Part shown: one piece after another, positions 47,386 through 57,212 of the stretch | Position numbering within the stretch: position 1 is the stretch's first letter | Layout of the letters: every line of letters starts with the position of its first letter | Assembly: GCA_025057975.1 (NCBI GenBank) | Contig: JANWUV010000013.1 | Location: 1 to 64,000 of the forward strand | DNA length: 64,000 bases | Source: Chloracidobacterium sp. | Lineage (GTDB): Bacteria > Acidobacteriota > Blastocatellia > Chloracidobacteriales > Chloracidobacteriaceae | Direction: 5' to 3' | The notes under the pieces: model-generated | The model's input: the letters and a program-made list of their open reading frames with translations, nothing else | The model's database searches: none | What the model was told of the DNA's origin: nothing | Translations under genes and position numbers: made by a program

Positions 47386-48312
47386 ATGGCGTACGACAAC
47401 CTGTGCAAGTACTTGGCGGAGACCTACCCGGCGGCGATGGTGCGCTGGTTGGCGAGGCGCTGTCCCGAACTGACCGGAGCGGCGGCGACGCCCGACGCCG
47501 TGCAAGTCCTCAAAACCGAACTGCCGGTGGAGCCGATTCGGGCGGATTTTGTGACGCTGTTGCGGGCGACCGACCGGCTGTTGCACGTGGAGTTTCACGT
47601 TGACCCAACGTCTGAGCCGCCGTTGCCGTTGCGGATGTTGGACTACTGGGTACGGTTGTACCGGTTGCATCGGTTGCCGGTGACGCAGGTGGTGGTGTTG
47701 TTGCGGGAGAATGCGGCGGGGCAGGGGTTGGAGGAGGTGTTTGAGGTGGGTGGGACACGGCATCGGTTTACGGTGGTGCGGTTGTGGGAGGTGGAGGCTG
47801 GGGAGTTGTTGGCGGACGAGGCGTTGTTGCCGTTGGCGGTGTTGGGGAAGTGGGAGAGTGGGGAGGGGTTGTTGCGGGCGACGGCGGCGCGGGTGGCTGG
47901 GGTGACGGATGCGGCGAAGCGGGCTAATCTATCGGCGTGTGTGCAGGTGTTGGCTGGGCTGCGGTTTGAGCGTGGATTGATTCGTGGGTTATTTCGGGAG
48001 GAGAGTGGGTTATTTCGGGAGGAGACGATGCGGGAGTCGGTGATTTATCAGGAGATATTGGAGCGCGGTATGGCGCAGGGGCTTGAGCGCGGTATAGCGC
48101 AGGGCGTTGAGCAGGGCAGTCGTTTGGAAGCGGTGCGGCTAGCGCGGGCGCTGCTTGAGCGGCGGTTTGGACTGCTGCCGTCCGATGTTGCAGCACAAGT
48201 GGAGCAGTTGTCACGGGAGCAGGCGGAGGCGCTGGCGGTAGAAACCATCGGGTTTGACAATCTGGAGTCCGCCCGCGCTTGGCTGGCGACGCAAACCACC
48301 GCTTCCGAGTAA
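47386..48312 (+). CDS. Rpn-like PD-(D/E)XK nuclease/transposase-related protein with DUF4351-like tail
   Basis: A 308-residue protein. The N-terminal part has the PD-(D/E)XK layout of Rpn/YhgA proteins (PEL, then EPIRADFVTLLRATDRLLHVEFH with the acidic and E-x-H residues). The C-terminus is a helical tail ending in LESARAWL, like DUF4351. Between them lie short tandem duplications: GLFREES/GLFREET and LERGMAQG/LERGIAQG. Members promote recombination or are mobile-element-associated nucleases. Codons end mostly in G (gttgttg, ggggttgg), unlike most neighbours, which suggests transfer. No inverted repeats were found around it. Confidence 0.75.
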   Translation: MAYDNLCKYLAETYPAAMVRWLARRCPELTGAAATPDAVQVLKTELPVEPIRADFVTLLRATDRLLHVEFHVDPTSEPPLPLRMLDYWVRLYRLHRLPVTQVVVLLRENAAGQGLEEVFEVGGTRHRFTVVRLWEVEAGELLADEALLPLAVLGKWESGEGLLRATAARVAGVTDAAKRANLSACVQVLAGLRFERGLIRGLFREESGLFREETMRESVIYQEILERGMAQGLERGIAQGVEQGSRLEAVRLARALLERRFGLLPSDVAAQVEQLSREQAEALAVETIGFDNLESARAWLATQTTASE

Positions 48313-48338
48313 ATGTCGGCAGACGGCGATAAGTGCGC

Positions 48339-50555
48339 TTATCTTTTTGCGGCGCGCGCGCCGTCGCTGGAGGTCAGAGCGGTCTCCCCGCTGTCACCGG
48401 TTGTACTCGGCGACGGTGTATCCAATGAAGTTTGACCGACTCGGCTGGCCCAGCAAGGTAGCGTGATGGTGAACGTACTGCCCACACCGACTTGACTCTT
48501 GACCGTGATGTTGCCGTCGTGAGCGGCGACAATGCGCTTGGCGATGGCCAACCCTAATCCAAACCCGACTTTCTTCTTGCCCTGACCGCCTTGGCGATAT
48601 GGGTCGAACAGAAACGGCAGCTCCGCCGCCGGAATGCCGACGCCCGTATCCGTGACGCTGATCTCAACAAATGACAACCCAGCCTCAACACCCTCGCCGG
48701 CGACCTCACGGGCTGAGACGGTGATGGTCCCACCCGACGGTGTAAACTTGGCCGCGTTGGTCAGCAAGTTCATAAACACTCGTTCCAGCTTGCGCGCGTC
48801 GCCGGCGACCGCCGGCAACGTTGGCGGCAGGTCGGCCACGAAGTCGAGCGCGTTTGCTGCGCCCAGCCGTGTATTTTCCACACACTGCCGCAGTATTGGG
48901 ACAAGATCGAGCAGCTTGAGGTCGAGCGTCAACGACTGGGATTCACTCCGAGACAACTCCAACAGGTCGGTGATGAGGTCAAGCGTCCGACGAACGTTTG
49001 ACTGAGAGGCGCGCACAAGTTCCAAAAGGTCAGGATCGGATAGTGTTTCTTCTATCAGTTCCAGCGTGCCATTGACGGCCGCCAACGGCGACCGCAGATC
49101 GTGAACGAGCATCGCCGTAAATTCCGACTTGAGCCGATCCAGCTCCATCAGCCGCCCATTGGCGGCCTCCGCCTCTGCGCGCCGCTGTTCGGCTTCCCGC
49201 CGCGCCTCTTCGCGCGCCGCTAGGGCCTCGCTCAGTTCCTGATTAGCTTTTTTGAGCTGTTCGTTGAAATTGACGGAGATGGCCACTTCGGCCGCCCGGA
49301 GGTCGGCTTCGGCGCGGGCGGCCTCTTTTTCCTGCTGCAGCATCATCAGCCGCGCCAGCAAGCCGACCGATATGAGCAACCCCTGCGCCGCCGTCCCGAA
49401 GTGCAGCACGGAGTGCCATGCGATGGCCTGCGGTATCAGGCCGGCGGTACGCAGCGTGTTGAGGACAACCGCCAAAACAACCACCGACCACGCCACGAGG
49501 AAATACAGCGCCGGCCGATAACCTTGCCGCAAGGGTACGAAGGCCGACAGCAGCCCGAAAATACCGCCCAGCAGCATGGACGAGTTGGCAATTTGAGCGA
49601 CAAACCGGGTTGGCGTTACGACGGATAGAACCGCCAAAGTAAAAAAGACAGCAGCCAACGCCCCAAGAGCGCGGTTGACCAGGGGGCTGTGAACCTCCAG
49701 CAGCAGGTACTTTCGCGTCAGCAGCGCCGCCGTGGCCGACACGAGGTTGGCCAATGCCAAACGCGGTACAAAGCCTTCCACCACGAAGCCGCCAAGCAGC
49801 CAATTCTGAAGCTGCGTCGCAAAACCGTCCACACAGGCTTGAAACAGCCCTAAGCTCAGCAGGTAAGCGGAGAAATAAATGTTCGCCCGATCCTGAATGC
49901 CTAGGAAAAAAACGGCGTTGTAGATGACCAAAATGAGGAGCAGCCCGTAGTAAACACCGAGAAAGAAGCTATGGATACGATCCTTGCGGGCATGGTCAAG
50001 CGGCTTCCACAGCGTCGCCGAGAAGGTCAGTGAGCCTCTGGTTTCCACTCGCAGATAGACAAGTTGCTCCGTGTGCGGCGGGACGGCGACCGGAAACACC
50101 GGCAGTCGGTGCGGGATGACGCGCACGTTGAAGGGCAGGGCGTCGCCGGCTTCAAAGCGTATGAAAGCTCCCGCCGGCGCGTTGCTGCCGGGCAGGTAGG
50201 CTTCTACGCGGCTCAAGTAGGGCTGTTCGACTTCAAGCAGACGTTCCATGGTCTGCGCCGTGTCGTTCCGCAAACGCAGCCGAAACCAGTAGGCTGAAGA
50301 CGTGTAGCCTAAGTTGAGCGTGTCGGCGTTGGTTGGGACAAAGTTGAGCGTCCCGCGCGTCACGTCCTCAATGGTGACCTGACGGGAGCGGTCTTCAAAC
50401 TGCTCCAGCAGCGGCGTCAGTGGTTGCGACGCTAAGGCGTCGCTCACCACTACCGGGGCGGCGGTTGTGTTCCTTCCGGTCAACAGTAAAAGCACCTGCA
50501 CCCAAAAAAGCGTCAGGCGGAAGGTCTTCCACTGCCGGCTTGCGCCAAACCACAT
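48339..50555 (-). CDS. 7TMR-DISM sensor histidine kinase
   Basis: The start chosen is the ATG at 50555 (MWFGASRQW), giving 738 residues; upstream in-frame sequence to 50705 looks non-coding. A signal/anchor helix is followed by a periplasmic 7TMR-DISMED2-like domain (about 40-180), seven membrane helices (about 195-390), a coiled stretch, HisKA with His485 (VHDLRSP) and an HATPase domain with DTGVGIP and GLGLAIAKR. There is no receiver domain. Such kinases sense extracellular ligands, often carbohydrates. It is divergent from the kinase-regulator pair at 50801. Confidence 0.9.
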   Translation of the reverse strand: MWFGASRQWKTFRLTLFWVQVLLLLTGRNTTAAPVVVSDALASQPLTPLLEQFEDRSRQVTIEDVTRGTLNFVPTNADTLNLGYTSSAYWFRLRLRNDTAQTMERLLEVEQPYLSRVEAYLPGSNAPAGAFIRFEAGDALPFNVRVIPHRLPVFPVAVPPHTEQLVYLRVETRGSLTFSATLWKPLDHARKDRIHSFFLGVYYGLLLILVIYNAVFFLGIQDRANIYFSAYLLSLGLFQACVDGFATQLQNWLLGGFVVEGFVPRLALANLVSATAALLTRKYLLLEVHSPLVNRALGALAAVFFTLAVLSVVTPTRFVAQIANSSMLLGGIFGLLSAFVPLRQGYRPALYFLVAWSVVVLAVVLNTLRTAGLIPQAIAWHSVLHFGTAAQGLLISVGLLARLMMLQQEKEAARAEADLRAAEVAISVNFNEQLKKANQELSEALAAREEARREAEQRRAEAEAANGRLMELDRLKSEFTAMLVHDLRSPLAAVNGTLELIEETLSDPDLLELVRASQSNVRRTLDLITDLLELSRSESQSLTLDLKLLDLVPILRQCVENTRLGAANALDFVADLPPTLPAVAGDARKLERVFMNLLTNAAKFTPSGGTITVSAREVAGEGVEAGLSFVEISVTDTGVGIPAAELPFLFDPYRQGGQGKKKVGFGLGLAIAKRIVAAHDGNITVKSQVGVGSTFTITLPCWASRVGQTSLDTPSPSTTGDSGETALTSSDGARAAKR

Positions 50556-50800
50556 GTCAATACCGTGTTGGTCATGGTTCAGTTTTTGCCAGTCTAACGA
50601 CGATGACGGACACTTTCCAGCCAAGCGTAGGCGAAGTGGGCAATACACCCAGCCTCTTGGACGCGGCACCTGACGAAGGAGAAACAGCCCACGTCTCATA
50701 CGCAACCGAAGTTACAGGCGGGTTTAGATGACGCTAAGCTGGTTTTTGTCCCAGCAAGAATGGGATTTTTCGTCAGGAACTTCAGTCCCTAAGGTCAAGG

Positions 50801-52273
50801 ATGAGAGTCACGATGTCGGAAATCCGCCGAGGGCTCTTGAACATCTGGCGACTTGTTGCGCCATACGCTTGGGGAACCATTGGCGTGGTGGCGCTGACCG
50901 GTCTTTGCTTTTACTGGCAGGTGCATTCAACAACCGCTGCGCTGCTCTACCTGACGGTGATTGTCCCAACGGCGCTGAAGGCCGGCCGTGCGCCGTCGGC
51001 TTTCGTAGCAGTGCTTGCTTACCTGTGCCTTGACTCGTTCTTCACTGCGCCTCTGTTTCGTCCAGCGATGAATCAACCCCTGGATGTCGCCGCTCCCGTG
51101 GCGTTTCTCACGACGGCGTTCGTCGTCAACCGGCTGGCGACCAACAATCGCCGGTCTTTTCGCGAAATTCAAACCCTCAAGGATCAACTGCGGTTGGTGA
51201 TGGACACCATTCCGGGATTGGTGTGGAGCGAAGCGCCGGACGGCTCGGTGGAGTTCCTCAATCAACGGTGGCGTGATTTTCTTGGAGCGACGCCGACGGC
51301 GGCGATGGATTTACAACAGCGCCTCCCCGTTCACCCGGCGGAAGCCGCCGCATTGACGGAACAGTGGCGGCAAGCCCGCCAAACGGCCCGCCCGCTTGAA
51401 ACCGAGGTTCGCGTCCGGCGGGCGGACGGCGTGTACCGTCGGTTGCGGCTGCATCTCGTGCCCGCCTGCGAGCCGTCAGGCACGGTCGTCAAGTGGTACG
51501 GCTTGGGTACGGATGTTGAAGACTGGCGGCAGGCGGAAGAAGCCCTGTCGCGGCTGCAAGACGAGCTGACCCAAGTCGCCCGCCGGACCCTGCTAGGCGA
51601 ACTAGCTGCCTCCATTGCACACGAAATCAATCAGCCGCTCTCCGCTATCGTGACCAACGCCGCCGCCTGCCGACGCTGGCTGACGGCCCAGCCGCCCAAC
51701 CTCGACGAAGTGCGCGCAACCGTTGAATCTATCATTCAAGACAGCCACCGGGCGGCGAACATCATCACTCGCATCCGCGCCATGTTTCAGTGCACAGAGC
51801 CGATGCAAATGCAGTTTGATATTCAGCAGGCAGTGATTGAGGTGATTCGGCTCGTGAAGGACGAACTTACCGAACAGGGCGTTGCGCTTCAAACGCACTT
51901 TGCGCCCAATCTTCCGCCCGTTTTTGGCGATCGCATCCAATGTCAGCAAGTCTTGCTCAACCTGTTGACAAATGCGCTGGACGCCGTGCGTCCAGTGACA
52001 GAGCGACCGCGCGAAATTCAACTTCACATACAACCATACGACACCGATCAAGTGTTGGTGACAGTGCAGGATAACGGCGTTGGCCTGGAAGGCGTCAATG
52101 TCAGGGCGCTTTTCGACGCCTTCTACACGACCAAACCCGGCGGGATGGGGATGGGCCTTGCCATTAGTCGCTCCATTGTTGAAAACCATGGCGGGCGGCT
52201 GTGGGCCGCCGCCAACGCTGGTCCCGGCGCACGATTTCAGTTTACGTTGCCGACGCAACCCGGCCGTCCGTGA
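50801..52273 (+). CDS. DUF4118-PAS sensor histidine kinase (FixL-like)
   Basis: A 490-residue inner-membrane kinase. Four N-terminal helices form a KdpD-like DUF4118 sensor ([16 protein letters not shown] onward, about 20-110). A PAS domain follows (about 125-250), with [12 protein letters not shown]. HisKA carries His274 ([13 protein letters not shown]), and the HATPase domain has DNGVGLEG and [11 protein letters not shown]. The HEINQPL motif is characteristic of FixL/DctB-type kinases. Its TGA overlaps the FixJ-type regulator gene by one base, so kinase and regulator are an obvious pair. Confidence 0.9.
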   Translation: MRVTMSEIRRGLLNIWRLVAPYAWGTIGVVALTGLCFYWQVHSTTAALLYLTVIVPTALKAGRAPSAFVAVLAYLCLDSFFTAPLFRPAMNQPLDVAAPVAFLTTAFVVNRLATNNRRSFREIQTLKDQLRLVMDTIPGLVWSEAPDGSVEFLNQRWRDFLGATPTAAMDLQQRLPVHPAEAAALTEQWRQARQTARPLETEVRVRRADGVYRRLRLHLVPACEPSGTVVKWYGLGTDVEDWRQAEEALSRLQDELTQVARRTLLGELAASIAHEINQPLSAIVTNAAACRRWLTAQPPNLDEVRATVESIIQDSHRAANIITRIRAMFQCTEPMQMQFDIQQAVIEVIRLVKDELTEQGVALQTHFAPNLPPVFGDRIQCQQVLLNLLTNALDAVRPVTERPREIQLHIQPYDTDQVLVTVQDNGVGLEGVNVRALFDAFYTTKPGGMGMGLAISRSIVENHGGRLWAAANAGPGARFQFTLPTQPGRP

Positions 52274-52920
52274 TGGCGCAGCAATCCGTTGAGTCACAAC
52301 CGACAGCGATGGTCTATGTCGTCGAGGACGACGCCTCCGTACGTCAGTCGTTAGGGAACTTGCTGCGCGCTGCCGGACTCCAAGCGACACTCTTTGCTTC
52401 AGCGGAGGCGTTTCTGGCGGCGGCGCGCGCCGACGCGCCCGGTTGCTTGGTGCTCGACGTACGGTTGCCGGGCCTGAACGGCCTTGATTTGCAGGCCCGA
52501 ATGAACGCCACTGGGTGTGACCTGCCAATCATTTTCATCACCGGACATGGGGATATTCCAATGTCCGTCCGTGCGATGAAAGCCGGCGCCGTGGAATTCC
52601 TAACCAAACCGTTCCGAGACGACGATTTGTTAGCCGCCGTTGAACACGCCATTGCACGAAGTGCTGCACACCGCGCCCAAGCCGCTGAACTCGCGGCGCT
52701 GCGCCAACGCTACGCCTTGTTGACAAACCGCGAACGCGAGGTCATGGCGTTGGTTGTCGCCGGACTGCTCAACAAGCAAATCGCCGCCAAGCTTGGAACC
52801 AGCGAAATCACTGTCAAGGTGCATCGCGGACAGGTTATGCGCAAAATGCAGGTTTCATCCCTGCCGGAGCTGGTTCGGGCGGCCGAACGATTAGGGCTTC
52901 CCAACGCACCGTCACAGTAA
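52273..52920 (+). CDS. FixJ-family two-component response regulator
   Basis: A 215-residue regulator. The receiver domain (about 13-130) has Asp62 as phosphoacceptor (VLDVRLPG) and [14 protein letters not shown] with the conserved Lys. The C-terminal LuxR-type helix-turn-helix is [20 protein letters not shown] and following residues. It overlaps the kinase gene as TGATG, so it is the cognate regulator. Earlier in-frame starts lie inside the kinase gene and are discarded. Targets are unknown; the receptor gene 300 bases downstream is a candidate. Confidence 0.92.
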   Translation: MAQQSVESQPTAMVYVVEDDASVRQSLGNLLRAAGLQATLFASAEAFLAAARADAPGCLVLDVRLPGLNGLDLQARMNATGCDLPIIFITGHGDIPMSVRAMKAGAVEFLTKPFRDDDLLAAVEHAIARSAAHRAQAAELAALRQRYALLTNREREVMALVVAGLLNKQIAAKLGTSEITVKVHRGQVMRKMQVSSLPELVRAAERLGLPNAPSQ

Positions 52921-53227
52921 CGGCGCAATGGTGCGAAAACAAACCTATACCAACGTATAATAGCCCCCTCCCACCCTCCTTTTTCATAATCACACCTTTG
53001 TTTTTGCAGGTTGTTCACCGAAGTCGTCTCGCTCTACGGAGGCGATGGAGAACAGCCTGCAAAGCTTTGAAAAAGCGTCATGCACAAGACGCGCAAACCG
53101 GCGCTTGCGGAGCAAACGGTCATACCGGAGTCATTCTCATTTGAAGTGAATCCTCGCTCCCAAAGCGCAGGCGTAATAGGGCCGGACTGACGGAGCTTTC
53201 CTCATTTCGATTTGGGAGGAAGAAGCC
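52921..53227. other. Regulatory interval before the TonB receptor gene
   Basis: About 300 bases. TATAAT at 52956-52961 is a good -10-like hexamer but lacks a clear -35 at 16-18 bases. A hairpin is possible between GCAGGTTGTTC (53006-53016) and GAACAGCCTGC (53050-53060), with one G-T pair. GGAGGAAG just upstream of the ATG is the ribosome site for the receptor gene. Confidence 0.45.
52956..52961 (+). promoter_or_regulatory. Candidate -10 element for the TonB receptor gene
   Basis: A perfect TATAAT hexamer stands 267 bases before the receptor ATG and 36 bases after the FixJ-type regulator stop. No convincing -35 hexamer was seen, so this is a candidate only. Confidence 0.3.
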
Positions 53228-56200
53228 ATGAAGAGCCTGTTCGTTCGCTTCGGCTTGGCTGTCGGCGTTATCGGTTGGTTCTCGCTCTGCGCTGTGGCGC
53301 AGACGACCGGCGTCATTAGCGGCATTGTCAGAGATCCAAGCAATGCCGTGGTCGCTGGAGCCAGCATTACGCTTACGCTTCAGGGAACCCAGATCACCCG
53401 AACCGGTGTTTCCGATGAAAACGGCGTCTTTGAGTTTCCATCGCTGCCGGTCGGGTCCTACCGATTAACGGTCACGGCCGATGGCTTCAAACGGTATGAA
53501 CAAACCAACATCGAGGTGAGCTTAGGGCGCGTCAGCAATGTAGACGTCAAACTGGAAATCGGCGAGGCCGGTGAAGTCGTCAAAGTTGAAGCGAGCGGTA
53601 CGCCATCGGTTGAAACAGAAAACACGCAAATCGGCGCTTCAGTCAACAGCCGCGCCGTGGTTAACTTGCCGCTAAACACGCGCGATACATACCAGTTTCT
53701 GCAGCTTCAGCCGGGCGTCCAGTCACAACTTGGCTCAGACCTGTTTACGGGCAGCGATCAACCGGGCGTCGTCTCCGTCAACGGCGGACGCGGCAGGTCA
53801 AACAATTTCAATGTCAACGGCGGTGAAGCCAATGATCTTTATGTCAATTTGCCCGCTATTCAGCCTTCTCCCGACGCCATCGAAGAATTTCGCGTCATCA
53901 CAAACGGCTTTGACGCCGAATACGGGCGTAATTCCGGCTCAGTGATCAACGTTGTCACCAAGTCCGGCAGCGACCAATTCCGTGGCAATCTCTTTGAGTT
54001 TTTCCGAAATCGGGTACTCAATGCACGGAACTTTTTCAACCTTGAAAAGCCCGCCTACAACCAGCATATTTTCGGCGGTACGTTCGGCGGCCCTATATGG
54101 CGCGGGCGGACGTACTTTTTCACCTCGTATGAGGGACGGCGCATCCGGCAGGGCATCCCGTCGGATGTGGTTCCGGTTCCGACACCTGCTGAACGGCTGG
54201 GCGATTTTAGCGCCGGGCCGATGTTCACCGGCTTTATTGCGGATGCAGCCGTGGCGGCGGTACTGAACGCGCGTCCAGGCTGCGCGGCGGCGGTGGCGGC
54301 CGCCGGAGGCGCGCCGATTACAGCCGGCACAGCCTACGCCGACATCTTTCCGGGCAACCGAATTCCGATACCCTGTTTTGACCGGACGGCGCACGATCTG
54401 CTGCGTCAATTCGTTCCACTCCCGAATCTGGGCGAAAGTTTCTTTCAAGCCAACCCGGTGGCGCGTCGCCGGGGCGACCAAGGAACCTTGCGCCTTGATC
54501 ACCGTCTGACAGACCGGCAACAACTTAGCGCCTTTGTTTTTTACTCGGACAGCTTTAGCTTAGAGCCATTTGCGCGGGTAGCGGACTCCGGGGCCAACCT
54601 GCCCGGTTTCGGCAACGTCAACAACGCGCGTATCGCACAAATCAACCTCTCGCATACGTGGACAGGCGCAACGGCTGTCAATGAGTTGCGCGCCGTATAT
54701 TTCCGTCAGAATCTCTTTCGCTTCAACAGCCCGGAACGCTCCAACCTCGTCAACCGATCCTGTCGGGACGTGCCGCCGGAGCTTTGTTTTTCCGATCCGA
54801 ACAACCCGCGACTTGGTATCGTCGTCGGCGTTGGAACGCCGCATGAGGGCGTGCCATGGATTGGTCTGGAAGGGGGCTTTTCAATCGGCAACAACTACCA
54901 GGGCGAAATTCCGCAGGTTGTCAACACCTACCAGATCACGAACAACTTCACGCGCATTCTGGGCAACCACACGCTCAAGTTCGGCGCAGACCTGCGCCAA
55001 CAGCGTTACTTGATGACCAACTTCGGCGCGCTCAACGGGCAGTTCAGCATTTTCGGCGGCGGGCCGAACAGCGTTGGCTTTACGAATCTGATACCGAACT
55101 ACCTCTTGGGACTGGTGGACTCCTACTATCAGACCGGCGCGCAAACGTCGCACTTCTACAGCAACGCCGTGTATCTGTTCGCTCAGGACAGTTGGAAAAT
55201 CACGCCGAGCGTCACGCTCAACTACGGTCTGCGGTGGGAACTCAACACACCGCCGGCCGACCGTTTCCGCCGCGTGCAGTCATTTCGCGCCGGACTGGCG
55301 AGTACACAGTTCCCCTGCCGACTTGACCCAAGCAACCCGCTGGTCGGCGTGTTCGGCTCACAGGATTGCAGCCCGACAGGGCCGGCTCGCGCCGTCTTTC
55401 CGCTAGGACTGGGAATCCCAGGGGATGAAGGCGTGCCGGACGGCTTGTTTAGAACCTACTACCGGGCGTTTGCGCCGCGCTTGGGCTTGGCGTGGAGTCC
55501 GTCATGGCAAAACGGCTGGTTGGCGAAGCTGACCGGCGGCCCTGGCAACAGCAGCCTGCGCGCCGGATGGGGCATGTTCTACAACGGCCCGATTGAAGGG
55601 CTGATTCTGGCCCAACTCGTGCCGCAACCCCCCTTCGGCGTTAGCTCTAACATCACGAATACTTTTCTCAGCACGCCGTTTTTGCGGCAGGACGGTACGA
55701 TTGTGCCGAATCCGTCGAATGGGATTCTGAATCCGCGACGCGGCGACCCGGTGGATTATTCCGTGTTTCGTCCCATTCTTCTGTATGGGCAACTGCCGCC
55801 GGTGCTGCGCCCACAGTATTCGGTGCAGTACAGCCTGACGCTTCAGCGGAAGCTCCAGAAGGATTTGTTGTTCCAGATCGGCTATGTAGGGACGCAGGGG
55901 CATCGGCTGCTGCTCACCCGCGACATCAACTTTGGTAATCCGCAGACCTGCCTTGATTTGAACCGGATTCTGGGACCCGGTACGTGCGGGCCGTTCGGGG
56001 CCGACAACGCCTACTTCGTCCCGGCCGGCGCGATTCCGGCCGGTGTGACGCTGCACCTGCCGTACGGCCCGCAGCGCACTGTGACCGGCCCGAACAACCC
56101 GGCCATTACGCTGGTCGGCCTGCGTCCGTTTTCGTCGCCCTTCTGCAACCCACTGACGGGCGAGGGCTGTCCGCCGGACGGCGTGCCGGTTTTTGCGAGC

Positions 56201-56929
56201 CTTTTTGAACGGCAAACAGCCGGCAACTCCAACTACCATTCGCTTCAGGTGCTGGTTGAAAAGCGGTTTGAGGAAAAGGGCATCCAAGTACAGGCCGCTT
56301 ATACGTGGAGCAAATCTATTGACAACGCTTCGAGCTTTGAAAACATCGTCAACCCCATCAACCCGCGTTTGAGCCGGTCGCTGTCGTTGTTTGACGCGCG
56401 GCATCGGCTGGTCGTGACCTTTGACTACCGGCTGCCGAACGTCACCAACCGCCGGTGGCTGGGCGGCATGCTCAACAACTGGGCCGTGAGCGGCATCGCC
56501 GTCTATCAGACCGGGTTTCCGATTCGCATCACGTCGTCGGACGACTTGGAGTTGATGAACAGCTTTGACTTCGAGCTTCCCGGTCAGCCCGACCTTGTGG
56601 GACGGTTTCGGACGTTCGACCCGCGACGCAACAACCTGTACTTCTTTGACCCGGCGGCTTTTGCGCCGCAGGCGTTGGGGACGATCGGCAACGCGCCGCG
56701 TACGATTTGCTGCGGGCCGGGCATTCACAACTACGACTTTGTGGTGCGGAAGAACATTCCGCTTACTGAGCGGATGCGGATTGAGTTTCGCAGCGAGTTT
56801 TTCAACCTCTTCAACCAAACCCAATTCCTGAACCCGCGCGGGAACATCACCGAGGGCGAAAACTTCGGGCGGGTGACGCGGGCGCGCGATCCGCGCCAAA
56901 TCCAGTTTGCGCTCAAGCTGTTCTTCTAG
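53228..56929 (+). CDS. TonB-dependent receptor with carboxypeptidase-regulatory domain (Oar type)
   Basis: A 1233-residue outer-membrane receptor. The signal peptide ends near VAQ. A CarboxypepD-reg domain occupies about 28-115 (GVISGIVRDPSNAVVAGAS), a plug domain about 125-240 (VNLPLNTRDTYQFLQLQPGV, SVNGGRGRSNNFNVNG) and the beta-barrel the rest, ending with aromatic LKLFF. The barrel includes FGGTFGGPIWRGRTYFFTSY, a hallmark of the Acidobacterial Oar-like group. It imports large ligands, probably peptides or oligosaccharides, using TonB energy; the ligand is unknown. The adjacent S9 peptidase would fit peptide use. A strong terminator follows. Confidence 0.93.
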   Translation: MKSLFVRFGLAVGVIGWFSLCAVAQTTGVISGIVRDPSNAVVAGASITLTLQGTQITRTGVSDENGVFEFPSLPVGSYRLTVTADGFKRYEQTNIEVSLGRVSNVDVKLEIGEAGEVVKVEASGTPSVETENTQIGASVNSRAVVNLPLNTRDTYQFLQLQPGVQSQLGSDLFTGSDQPGVVSVNGGRGRSNNFNVNGGEANDLYVNLPAIQPSPDAIEEFRVITNGFDAEYGRNSGSVINVVTKSGSDQFRGNLFEFFRNRVLNARNFFNLEKPAYNQHIFGGTFGGPIWRGRTYFFTSYEGRRIRQGIPSDVVPVPTPAERLGDFSAGPMFTGFIADAAVAAVLNARPGCAAAVAAAGGAPITAGTAYADIFPGNRIPIPCFDRTAHDLLRQFVPLPNLGESFFQANPVARRRGDQGTLRLDHRLTDRQQLSAFVFYSDSFSLEPFARVADSGANLPGFGNVNNARIAQINLSHTWTGATAVNELRAVYFRQNLFRFNSPERSNLVNRSCRDVPPELCFSDPNNPRLGIVVGVGTPHEGVPWIGLEGGFSIGNNYQGEIPQVVNTYQITNNFTRILGNHTLKFGADLRQQRYLMTNFGALNGQFSIFGGGPNSVGFTNLIPNYLLGLVDSYYQTGAQTSHFYSNAVYLFAQDSWKITPSVTLNYGLRWELNTPPADRFRRVQSFRAGLASTQFPCRLDPSNPLVGVFGSQDCSPTGPARAVFPLGLGIPGDEGVPDGLFRTYYRAFAPRLGLAWSPSWQNGWLAKLTGGPGNSSLRAGWGMFYNGPIEGLILAQLVPQPPFGVSSNITNTFLSTPFLRQDGTIVPNPSNGILNPRRGDPVDYSVFRPILLYGQLPPVLRPQYSVQYSLTLQRKLQKDLLFQIGYVGTQGHRLLLTRDINFGNPQTCLDLNRILGPGTCGPFGADNAYFVPAGAIPAGVTLHLPYGPQRTVTGPNNPAITLVGLRPFSSPFCNPLTGEGCPPDGVPVFASLFERQTAGNSNYHSLQVLVEKRFEEKGIQVQAAYTWSKSIDNASSFENIVNPINPRLSRSLSLFDARHRLVVTFDYRLPNVTNRRWLGGMLNNWAVSGIAVYQTGFPIRITSSDDLELMNSFDFELPGQPDLVGRFRTFDPRRNNLYFFDPAAFAPQALGTIGNAPRTICCGPGIHNYDFVVRKNIPLTERMRIEFRSEFFNLFNQTQFLNPRGNITEGENFGRVTRARDPRQIQFALKLFF

Positions 56930-56980
56930 AGCAGTTTCCGCGTCAGTGGAGCGCCGCCCCGAGGTGAACGCGAACGGGTT

Positions 56981-57012
56981 TTTGAGTGCGGCGGAACACC
57001 GCCGCACTCAAA
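56981..57012. terminator. Strong 14-bp stem-loop after the TonB receptor gene
   Basis: TTTGAGTGCGGCGG (56981-56994) pairs perfectly with CCGCCGCACTCAAA (56999-57012) around AACA. The stem lies 52 bases after the receptor stop and has A- and T-rich ends on both sides, suiting a bidirectional terminator. Its core resembles motifs near 5070 and 6545. Confidence 0.7.
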
Positions 57013-57212
57013 TCCTTCGTTGACAATCCCTCGACCAGACCTTGGAAAAATCAGGTCGAACCACACACGGATGGCTGGGTTTGCTGGAAACCAACGTTCC
57101 GACGCATGATGCCCAGACAAACCTTCGGGCGGAGGGGCAGACGGTGAATATCGCCCGTCTGCTTACGCCTGCGTAGGCTAAGCATCCCCAACTACACGAC
57201 AGCCGACACACC

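Noticed and set aside
55502-57007. 501-codon antisense frame in the TonB receptor gene
   Set aside because: Same GC-frame shadow effect; low-complexity composition and no start signal.
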